Shown here in pieces: positions 58,044 to 64,000 of a DNA stretch of 64,000 bases. The DNA is from Pseudotabrizicola alkalilacus (lineage in GTDB: Bacteria; Pseudomonadota; Alphaproteobacteria; Rhodobacterales; Rhodobacteraceae), in assembly GCF_003443995.1 (NCBI RefSeq), contig NZ_QWEY01000014.1, positions 33,735 through 97,734 on the forward strand, given 5' to 3'. The notes below the pieces were generated by a model that did not search any database, had not been told where the DNA came from, and worked only from the letters and a program-made list of their open reading frames with translations. Made by a program: the position numbers and the translations under genes. Within the stretch, counting starts at the first letter, position 1. Every line of letters begins with the position of its first letter.

Positions 58044-59177
58044 TCAGACCTTCAGCAGATCAAGCAGGGGATCGAAGGCGTACATCGCGGCGCGACGGCC
58101 CGAGGCTCCTTCGATCGTGCGCAGAAGTCCAGCCTCGACCAAGCGTCGCGAAAGTGCACGAGCGGACGATGGCGGAATTCCTGATCGTTCGACGAAGCGG
58201 TCGTTACGGAACACTGGACTAGCAAAGACGAAGTCCAATGCCTGATCGTGGAACTGCGAGTTCAGCACCTCGCGGAATCGTTCCCGCATCTCGCCGTGCA
58301 GGCGGAAGATCGCGTCGGCAGTCTGGATGTTGACCGTTGCCTGGGCGTGCATCGCTTGGAGAAAGAACACCACCCAGCCGGTCCAATCGCCTGTGGCGGA
58401 AACGGCCCGCATCCGCTCGATGTACTCGTCCTTGTTCGCCTCGAAGTAACCCGACACGAAAAAGTTCGGCTGATGCAGGACGCCAAGCTTCCACAGCATC
58501 AGGGTGGTCAGCATGCGGCCGATCCTGCCATTGCCGTCTTCGAAAGGGTGCAGGGCCTCGAACTCGACATGCGCAATGGCGGTGCGGATGAGGGGCCGCA
58601 TCGAACTTTCGTTGATGTAGCGGACCAGTTCGGTCATCGCCGGTCCCAGTTGCTCGGGGGCGATTGGAACGTAGTAGATCTTTCCTCGGCGTTCGTCCCC
58701 GATGTAGTTCTGTTCAACTTTGTAGCTTCCCGGGCGCTTGCGGGCTCCCCGGCCAAAGGACAGCAGCTGCTGGTGCGCGGTGCGGATCAGATGCTCGCCA
58801 AGCGGTGCGCCTTCGGCCAGCGCCTGCTGGGCATTGCGCAGTGCACGGGAGTAGAGGTAGGTCTCGACGTCGTCGTTGCGCGCCTCCCGGTATGGGTCGG
58901 CGCTGCCTGCATCCTCTTCGGCTTCAAGTCGGTACAGCTCCTCGATGGTCGAGATCGTCCCTTCCATCCGGGACGAGGTGACCGCGTCCTGGCGGCGCAG
59001 GGGGGCGAGGAAAAGTTCACTGTTCACCATGCCCGACATCTTCGTATCGTACCGCGCAAGGGAGGCCGCAGCCTCTTCTAGCGGCCCAAGCAGCACTTCA
59101 TAGTCGAGGGCAGATGGTGGAAAGGTGCCGATGTGATAGGTAACGGCATCTGTAAGATCGCAAGGTTTGGTGACCAT
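58044..59177 (-). CDS. Fic-domain protein (AMP-transferase family, class II inhibitory motif) with C-terminal winged helix
   Basis: 377 residues from ATG 59177. The Fic active-site motif H210-P-F-E-D-G-N-G-R-I-G-R is perfect. The N-terminal segment T-S-S-R-M-E-G-T carries the S-x3-E-G inhibitory motif (S68...E72-G73) typical of class II Fic proteins, where Glu blocks ATP gamma-phosphate. A C-terminal winged-helix-like region (about 300-377) follows. Such proteins AMPylate target proteins and often autoregulate. No antitoxin gene is adjacent; the inhibitor is built in. A 70-bp-spaced repeat lies upstream of the start. Confidence 0.9.
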   Translation of the reverse strand: MVTKPCDLTDAVTYHIGTFPPSALDYEVLLGPLEEAAASLARYDTKMSGMVNSELFLAPLRRQDAVTSSRMEGTISTIEELYRLEAEEDAGSADPYREARNDDVETYLYSRALRNAQQALAEGAPLGEHLIRTAHQQLLSFGRGARKRPGSYKVEQNYIGDERRGKIYYVPIAPEQLGPAMTELVRYINESSMRPLIRTAIAHVEFEALHPFEDGNGRIGRMLTTLMLWKLGVLHQPNFFVSGYFEANKDEYIERMRAVSATGDWTGWVVFFLQAMHAQATVNIQTADAIFRLHGEMRERFREVLNSQFHDQALDFVFASPVFRNDRFVERSGIPPSSARALSRRLVEAGLLRTIEGASGRRAAMYAFDPLLDLLKV

Positions 59178-59184
59178 ATTTGTG

Positions 59185-59283
59185 CCGATTCTGTCATCAA
59201 CGTAGTTTGACGCTAACCTAGTCACACCAAAACCGCTTGGCAACAGAATTAGGGCCAATTCTGACATCAACGTGTGTTGCCGC
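59185..59283. repeat. Two direct repeats upstream of the Fic gene, 70 bp apart
   Basis: ATTCTG-T/A-CATCAACGT followed by a TTGACGC/TTGCCGC block occurs at 59188-59213 and again at 59258-59283, just upstream of the Fic start. A weaker GCCATCAACG lies near 59333. They are likely binding sites for the Fic winged helix or another regulator. Confidence 0.6.
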
Positions 59284-59371
59284 CAGTGAACTGCCAACAA
59301 GCACGATTGATGACAGACACGCCAACAGAACCGCCATCAACGCCTGATCTGTTGTCACCTGCCGTGCCCCC

Positions 59372-59400
59372 TGCGGAGAATGGTTGATCCATCCTCCGCA
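59372..59400. repeat. Hairpin between HTH and Fic genes
   Basis: TGCGGAGAATGG and CCATCCTCCGCA pair with one mismatch around a TTGAT loop (12-position stem). It lies 66 bp downstream of the HTH gene stop and upstream of the Fic repeats. No T-run, so termination is possible but not shown. Confidence 0.55.
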
Positions 59401-59465
59401 CGAACGGTGTGGCGACCTGTTAACTTAATGACCGGACGGAACAGCATCAGACCGTTCTGAGCATG

Positions 59466-59840
59466 TCATGAACCCCCGGACAACTTCGGTTCCTGTCCGA
59501 GGTTTTGCAACACAATCTCAAGCGCCGGACAACCGGCACATCTGTGCCGCTGCTCCGACAGCCGCTCGGCCATGGTCAGGATCGTCAGCAGCACCGCGTC
59601 GGAATGTTGCGCCAGCAGGATGAGATGTTCTCCACTCGGCCCTCGTTCTCCTGAAAGCCAGTACTTTACGGTGCGTTCGCTCGCCCCTGTCCAGCGCATC
59701 GCCGTCTTGATGGCCTGGTGCGTCGGACCCAGTTCAGCCCGCAACGCGGCGGCCACGGCCTCGCGATAACGGGCCTGATCCGCCGCCAGGTGCACAGTTG
59801 TGCCCATTTTCGGCACAGATGTGCCCATCTTGATCCGCAT
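59466..59840 (-). CDS. XRE-like helix-turn-helix protein
   Basis: 124 residues from an ATG at 59838-59840. Residues about 30-75 (L-G-P-T-H-Q-A-I-K-T-A-M-R-W-T-G-A-S-E-R-T-V-K-Y-W-L-S-G-E) read as an HTH, the W-L-S-G-E ending being typical of phage-type regulators. The C-terminus has C-A-G-C. It is divergent from a serine recombinase operon and may regulate it. An additional short basic lead-in suggests later starts (such as M4 or M11) are possible. Confidence 0.72.
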   Translation of the reverse strand: MRIKMGTSVPKMGTTVHLAADQARYREAVAAALRAELGPTHQAIKTAMRWTGASERTVKYWLSGERGPSGEHLILLAQHSDAVLLTILTMAERLSEQRHRCAGCPALEIVLQNLGQEPKLSGGS

Positions 59841-59966
59841 TACGGCGTCCTCCTCCGGTAAACCTGTGGAGAAGACAACACAGCGGCAGATTCCATTTTG
59901 CGCCCCAGCCGATACCCCGGGTCCGACCAGACGGAGACGCCTGCATGAACTGATCGGGAAACGGGA

Positions 59967-61544
59967 ATGGCAGGCAAAGAGCTGCCCTCAAGAAGAGATC
60001 CGGCGAACTCCCCGCCACGGCGTCGTGCCGCTGAATATGTCCGCATGTCGACAGACCATCAGAAATACTCGACCGAAAACCAGTCGGACGCGATCCGGAA
60101 ATATGCCGCCGAACGTGGTTTGGAATTGGTCCGCTCCTATGCCGATGCAGGCAAGAGTGGTTTGAGGATCGAGGGTCGCGAGGCGCTGCAACAGTTGATC
60201 CAGGATGTGCAGGACGGAAGCGCGGATTTCGAGGTAATCCTTGTCTATGACGTCAGTCGATGGGGCCGGTTTCAGGATGCCGATGAATCCGCCTATTACG
60301 AATACATCTGCCGTCGCGCCAACAAGCAGGTCGAATACTGCGCCGAGCAATTCGAAAATGACGGCGGCCCGGTTGCAACCATCGTCAAGAGCGTCAAGCG
60401 CGCCATGGCAGGCGAGTACAGTCGTGAGCTGTCCCACAAGGTCTTCACCGGGCAGTGCCGCCTGATCGAACTCGGCTATCGACAGGGCGGCCCGGCGGGC
60501 TTTGGCCTTCGCCGTGTCCTGCTGGACGAACGCGGTGACGTGAAGGCCGAGCTGAAGCGTGGCGAACACAAGAGCTTGCAGACTGATCGGGTGATACTGG
60601 TTCCCGGCCCGGACGCCGAGGTCCGGACCGTTCGCTGGATCTACAGCCGGTTCCTCAAGCACGGCCGTTCGGAAAGCGAAATCGCCGCCGAACTGAATGA
60701 GCGCGGGATCCTGACCGATCTCGGCCGGGCCTGGACCCGCGCCACCGTCCATCAGATACTGACCAACGAGAAATACATCGGCAACAACGTCTACAACCGC
60801 CGCTCTTTCAAGCTGAAGCACAAGCGGGTCGCCAATGGCCCGGAGATGTGGATCCGGTCAGAAGGGGCCTTCGAGGCCATCGTCGAGCCGAAACAGTTTC
60901 GACAGGTGCAGGCGATCATCGCCGCCCGGAACCGCCGGTTTTCGGACGAGGAGATGCTGGATCGGCTGACCCGGCTGCTCCAGCGCCATGGCTATATTTC
61001 TGGCCTCGTGATCGACGAAGCAGACGGCATGCCATCCAGCGGCGCCTATGCCCATCGCTTCGGCAGCCTGATCCGGGCTTACTCCCTCGTCGGCTTTACC
61101 CCGGACCGGGACTACCACTACATCGAAGTGAACCGGTTGCTGCGGCTGTTCCACGGGGACGAGGTGGAGCGTGTGATCCGCGAGATTAGCCAGATCGGCG
61201 GTACGGTGGCACGCAATCCGGCGACGGATCTGCTGACGATCAATGGCGAATTCACCGCCTCCGTCGTCGTCGCCCGCTGCCGTAAAACCACCACGGGCGG
61301 GTTGCGCTGGAAAGTCCGCTTCGATACGGGGCTCACCCCCGACATCACCATCGCCATCCGGATGGACAGAACGAACACTGCCGCGCTCGACTATTACCTG
61401 CTGCCCCAATTCGAGATGCGACGCAAACCCTTGGGGCTTGCAGAGGAGAATGGCCTGATGCTGGACGCTTTCCGATTTCAAGCACTGGATTTCTTCTTCG
61501 ACATGGCCCGGCGTGTTCCGGTTACGGAGGTCGCCCCATGGTGA
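59967..61544 (+). CDS. Large serine recombinase (resolvase/invertase domain, recombinase domain)
   Basis: 525 residues. The resolvase catalytic domain has the nucleophile S28 (Y-V-R-M-S-T-D-H-Q), D-V-S-R-W-G-R-F near 95 and K-R-A-M-A-G-E-Y-S near 145. A recombinase domain with a zinc-ribbon-like part follows (A-A-E-L-N-E-R-G-I-L-T, L-T-N-E-K-Y-I-G-N). Catalyses site-specific strand exchange of a mobile element. It overlaps the following ParB-like gene by 7 bp, so recombinase and ParB proteins are one operon. Confidence 0.93.
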   Translation: MAGKELPSRRDPANSPPRRRAAEYVRMSTDHQKYSTENQSDAIRKYAAERGLELVRSYADAGKSGLRIEGREALQQLIQDVQDGSADFEVILVYDVSRWGRFQDADESAYYEYICRRANKQVEYCAEQFENDGGPVATIVKSVKRAMAGEYSRELSHKVFTGQCRLIELGYRQGGPAGFGLRRVLLDERGDVKAELKRGEHKSLQTDRVILVPGPDAEVRTVRWIYSRFLKHGRSESEIAAELNERGILTDLGRAWTRATVHQILTNEKYIGNNVYNRRSFKLKHKRVANGPEMWIRSEGAFEAIVEPKQFRQVQAIIAARNRRFSDEEMLDRLTRLLQRHGYISGLVIDEADGMPSSGAYAHRFGSLIRAYSLVGFTPDRDYHYIEVNRLLRLFHGDEVERVIREISQIGGTVARNPATDLLTINGEFTASVVVARCRKTTTGGLRWKVRFDTGLTPDITIAIRMDRTNTAALDYYLLPQFEMRRKPLGLAEENGLMLDAFRFQALDFFFDMARRVPVTEVAPW

Positions 61545-62431
61545 CCGAGGTCGAAACGCCGGGCGAAGTGCAGACCATCCCGATTTCCGCCATCACCGTG
61601 GAAAACCCACGTGAACGCTCGGAAAAGACCTTCCGCGCACTCGTGGACAGTATCGGCAAGGTCGGGCTGAAAAAGCCGATCACCGTTGCCCGGATCGATG
61701 ATGAGGCAGGGGTCTCGTATCGGCTGGTCTGCGGTCAGGGACGGATGGAGGCATATGTCGCCCTTGGGGAAACCCACATTCCGGCCATCGTCGTGGATGC
61801 GAACGAAGGTGAACGGCTTCTGCGCAGCGTGATCGAAAACATTGCACGGCGCCAGCAGCGGCCGCTCGAGCTTTTGCAGGACATCACCATCCTGCGCGAG
61901 CGGGGATATTCGGACCATCAGATCGCCGACAAGACGGGGCTTTCCCTCGCCTATGTTCATGAAATCGGTGAGTTGATTGCCAACGGTGAAGAACGCCTGT
62001 TGATCGCGGTCGAAACCGGGCAGATGCCGCTCAGCGTCGCGCTCTACATCACGCGTGCCGAGGAGAAGGACGTGCAGAAGGCGCTTGAAGCCGCCTATGC
62101 CTCGGGCGAACTACGCGGGAAGAAGCTTCTGGAAGCGCGGCGGCTGGTTGAGTTGCGCCAGCGCCATGGCAAGCAGCGGGGTGGCGCGCGTAACAAACAG
62201 CCACGCGCGCGAATGACATCTGCAGCGCTGGTCAAGGCCTATCGCGTGGAGGCGGAGCGTCAGCAGGACATGGTTCGGAGGGCACAAGCGACGCGCAGCA
62301 GCCTTCTGTTTCTGGACGCGGCCTTTCAATCGCTTTTGAAGGACGAGACCTTTCTGACCCTGCTTCGCGCGGAAGGGCTGGGTAGCCTTCCGAGCATCAT
62401 CGTTGAAGGGCTGCAGGAGCCAAGAGCATGA
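61538..62431 (+). CDS. ParB/RepB-like partition domain protein 1
   Basis: 297 residues, overlapping the recombinase by 7 bp. The ParB N-terminal domain has V-E-N-P-R-E-R and V-C-G-Q-G-R-M-E-A (the usual G-x-R-R box here G-Q-G-R), then an HTH-type D-K-T-G-L-S-L-A-Y-V-H-E-I. The C-terminus is a long helical region. It probably binds DNA near the element and may use CTP as ParB proteins do. In-operon position with a recombinase suggests a role in element transfer or maintenance rather than chromosome partition. No parA is nearby. Confidence 0.87.
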   Translation: MVTEVETPGEVQTIPISAITVENPRERSEKTFRALVDSIGKVGLKKPITVARIDDEAGVSYRLVCGQGRMEAYVALGETHIPAIVVDANEGERLLRSVIENIARRQQRPLELLQDITILRERGYSDHQIADKTGLSLAYVHEIGELIANGEERLLIAVETGQMPLSVALYITRAEEKDVQKALEAAYASGELRGKKLLEARRLVELRQRHGKQRGGARNKQPRARMTSAALVKAYRVEAERQQDMVRRAQATRSSLLFLDAAFQSLLKDETFLTLLRAEGLGSLPSIIVEGLQEPRA

Positions 62432-63363
62432 CACTCGTAGGGAAAATGCCGTCGCCAAAGAGTCCCGGGTTCGAGGCAAGCCTACGACTGATCCCGATTG
62501 CCGCAATCCTGCCGGTGAAGCAGCTGTCGACCGCCGTGCCCAAAAGTCAGAAGTATGGGCAAATCGCCGCGTCGATCCGCGAGGTCGGCCTGATCGAACC
62601 ACCGGTGGTCGCCCGCGCAGCGGGGCAGGACGGATCCTTCATCCTTCTCGACGGGCATGTTCGTCTGCATGTGTTGAAGGAAATGGGCGAGACGTCTGTC
62701 ATCTGCCTGGTGGCCACCGATGACGAGTCCTTCACCTACAACAAGCGCATCAGCCGTCTCGCCACCATCCAGGAGCACAAGATGATCCTGCGCGCGGTCG
62801 AACGAGGCGTGTCGGAAGCCCGCATCGCTGCCGCGTTGAATGTGAACATCGCGCTGATCCGGCAAAAGCGGACCTTGCTGAACGGCATTTGTCCGGAGGC
62901 GGCCGAACTGCTGAAGGCCCGACATTGTCCGATCAACAGTTTCCGCTTCTTGCGCAAGATGAAACCTTTGCGGCAGATTCAGGCAGCAGAACTGATGATC
63001 GCCGCAAACAATTACACGGTGCCCTATGTGGAGGCCATTCTTGCGGCGACCGACTCCGCTGACCTGGTTGACCCTACGGCAAAGAAGGCACCCGCGGGGG
63101 TGACTCGCGAACAGGCTGAGCTGATGCGCTCGGAGATGGTCAATCTCCAGAAGAACATAAAGCTGGTCGAGGGCGCGCTTGGACCGGATCACCTCCGCCT
63201 TGTTGTGGCAGGCCGGTTTGTCGAGCGGCTTCTTCAGAATGACCGCCTCGCACGTTACCTCGACAGGGGCCATGGCGAAATCCTGAGAGAGTTTCGGCAG
63301 ATCGTCGCCCAGCTGACACAGCATGTGCCCGTGGCGGAGGTAGAAAACGGCGAGAGCGCATAG
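62428..63363 (+). CDS. ParB/RepB-like protein 2 (RepB partition C-terminal domain)
   Basis: 311 residues with ATGA overlap with protein 1. N-terminal ParB-type fold: Y-G-Q-I-A-A-S-I-R-E-V-G-L-I-E-P-P and L-D-G-H-V-R-L-H-V-L; a RepB-type C-terminal domain follows (F-R-F-L-R-K-M-K-P-L-R-Q-I-Q-A-A-E-L-M). The pair of unequal ParB-like proteins after a serine recombinase is a recurring alphaproteobacterial set, as I recall. Function of the pair is not established. Confidence 0.85.
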   Translation: MTLVGKMPSPKSPGFEASLRLIPIAAILPVKQLSTAVPKSQKYGQIAASIREVGLIEPPVVARAAGQDGSFILLDGHVRLHVLKEMGETSVICLVATDDESFTYNKRISRLATIQEHKMILRAVERGVSEARIAAALNVNIALIRQKRTLLNGICPEAAELLKARHCPINSFRFLRKMKPLRQIQAAELMIAANNYTVPYVEAILAATDSADLVDPTAKKAPAGVTREQAELMRSEMVNLQKNIKLVEGALGPDHLRLVVAGRFVERLLQNDRLARYLDRGHGEILREFRQIVAQLTQHVPVAEVENGESA

Positions 63364-63912
63364 CTCGCCCATTGCTTTGCAAGTGGACGAAGGGGACCCG
63401 GACCCAAAAGCGCGGGGACCGCGGGAGACGCCGGACGGTGGGTCGGATCAAGCGCGGCGGCGGGGATGGCGGCGAACCTGCTCGGAGCCCGCCAGGCTGG
63501 TTTGAGTTTTCACCGGCCCAATGGTCGGTGTCCGGCCATTGAAACAAACGGGCGCATTCGCCGCCGAAGGTGAATGCGCCCGTTTATCATGGCGAAGCCC
63601 TGAAGTTTCTCGTTCCACCGGCGGTCGAATCCTCTGAGGCAGACGGAGTTGCATTCGCCCAACTGCCTGGAACAGCTTTCACCGGCACGCGCGCGCTTGA
63701 TTACGCAAGACAGCGTAGCCGCTCAGCATCCGAACGATGACCGCGCCTTCCAGGCCGGGCGGCCTCAAGCAGATCAATGGGTTCTGACCCTAGAGTGATG
63801 CGACCGGATCAGGCCCAATGGGCCGTACTGCGCAACCTAACCATTTGTTGGGTCACCTGAATACGTGACCCTCCTATAAGCGGAGCAATCATTCAAAGCG
63901 AGGTGTCCGGCG
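63364..63912. other. 549-bp intergenic region with a 17-bp-stem hairpin and a dyad
   Basis: No gene seen. A long imperfect palindrome occupies 63546-63585: AAACGGGCGCATTCGCC and GGTGAATGCGCCCGTTT pair with one G-T wobble around a 6-nt loop, about 180 bp after the ParB 2 stop; it could terminate the recombinase operon or be an element end. GGGTCAC-N8-GTGACCC at 63850-63871 is a perfect dyad 41 bp upstream of the next gene, a likely operator. Confidence 0.55.
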
Positions 63913-64000
63913 ATGGAGTGCGTGACTGTAGAGATACACGGCGATCTGGCACGGGTCATCATTGACAACCCCCCTGTGAATGCTCTTGGGCAAGCCGTTC
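63913..64000 (+). CDS. Enoyl-CoA hydratase/isomerase-type gene start (truncated by window end)
   Basis: Only 29 codons are seen: M-E-C-V-T-V-E-I-H-G-D-L-A-R-V-I-I-D-N-P-P-V-N-A-L-G. The I-D-N-P-P-V-N-A-L motif is the crotonase entry strand, frequent in FadB/FadJ-like multifunctional proteins and crotonases. Has a GAGGTG-like ribosome-binding site. Whether it is a single or fused enzyme cannot be told. Confidence 0.75.
   Translation, partial: MECVTVEIHGDLARVIIDNPPVNALGQAV

Noticed and set aside
1..64000. CRISPR arrays, tRNA and rRNA genes
   Set aside because: No regularly spaced repeat array and no cloverleaf or ribosomal RNA sequence was recognised on reading either strand; short tRNAs could still be missed without a covariance search.

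Overview
The window looks like accessory DNA of a GC-rich alphaproteobacterium, most likely a member of the Rhodobacteraceae/Paracoccaceae. This rests on protein character (AfuA-type and peptide ABC systems, RepB/ParB-like proteins, a GpA-type terminase remnant), high GC and densely overlapping genes. I see no rRNA, tRNA, CRISPR array or core housekeeping operon. The density of regulators, transport operons, broken transposases and recombination scars suggests a plasmid, chromid or genomic island.

Layout. 0-5.7 kb: three small regulatory units: TetR with a short-chain dehydrogenase, a second TetR divergent from a DUF4336 protein, and a membrane-anchored LytTR regulator divergent from two overlapping PAP2 phosphatases. 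6.0-12.2 kb: a RiPP (ribosomally made, modified peptide) gene cluster. It holds a radical SAM enzyme, two precursor peptides with C-N-I-I-G-N-C-S cores, a Cys-free leader-like protein, an E1-like leader-binding protein, a YcaO cyclodehydratase ending in P-x-P-x-P and a SagB-type dehydrogenase. It faces a convergent gene that is an in-frame chimera of a B12-binding domain and an S9 peptidase C-terminus. This is the most novel item in the window. 12.8-23.3 kb: a broken double-HTH gene, then a three-component sensor (periplasmic binding protein, histidine kinase, atypical NtrC-like regulator) and an AfuABC-type importer with two phosphatases, which suggests phosphorylated-carbon uptake. 23.4-31.1 kb: a TetR-controlled peptide-type ABC operon with two RidA proteins and a DMT exporter. 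31.5-37.1 kb: a NitT/TauT-type ABC system with a DapA-like aldolase, an epimerase-like protein and a TetR flanked by two matching operator-like sites. 37.1-44.6 kb: a dnaE2 remnant, TetR/RidA, class A beta-lactamase/LysR, AraC/SDR/hydrolase and an IS5-type remnant. 44.9-55.5 kb: a GntR-controlled catabolic island (hydantoin/Asp-Glu racemase, flavin reductase-like protein, peptide ABC transporter, two amidohydrolases). 55.6-57.8 kb: a patch of gene fragments, including methylase and phage terminase. 58.0-63.4 kb: a Fic protein, an HTH protein and a serine recombinase with two ParB/RepB-like proteins, probably a mobile module. The window ends in the start of an enoyl-CoA hydratase-type gene.

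The genes form self-contained cassettes, each with its own regulator next to the structural genes and usually a readable operator candidate. In three of the four binding-protein/permease pairs a GC-rich perfect hairpin sits just after the binding-protein gene, consistent with differential expression inside the operon.
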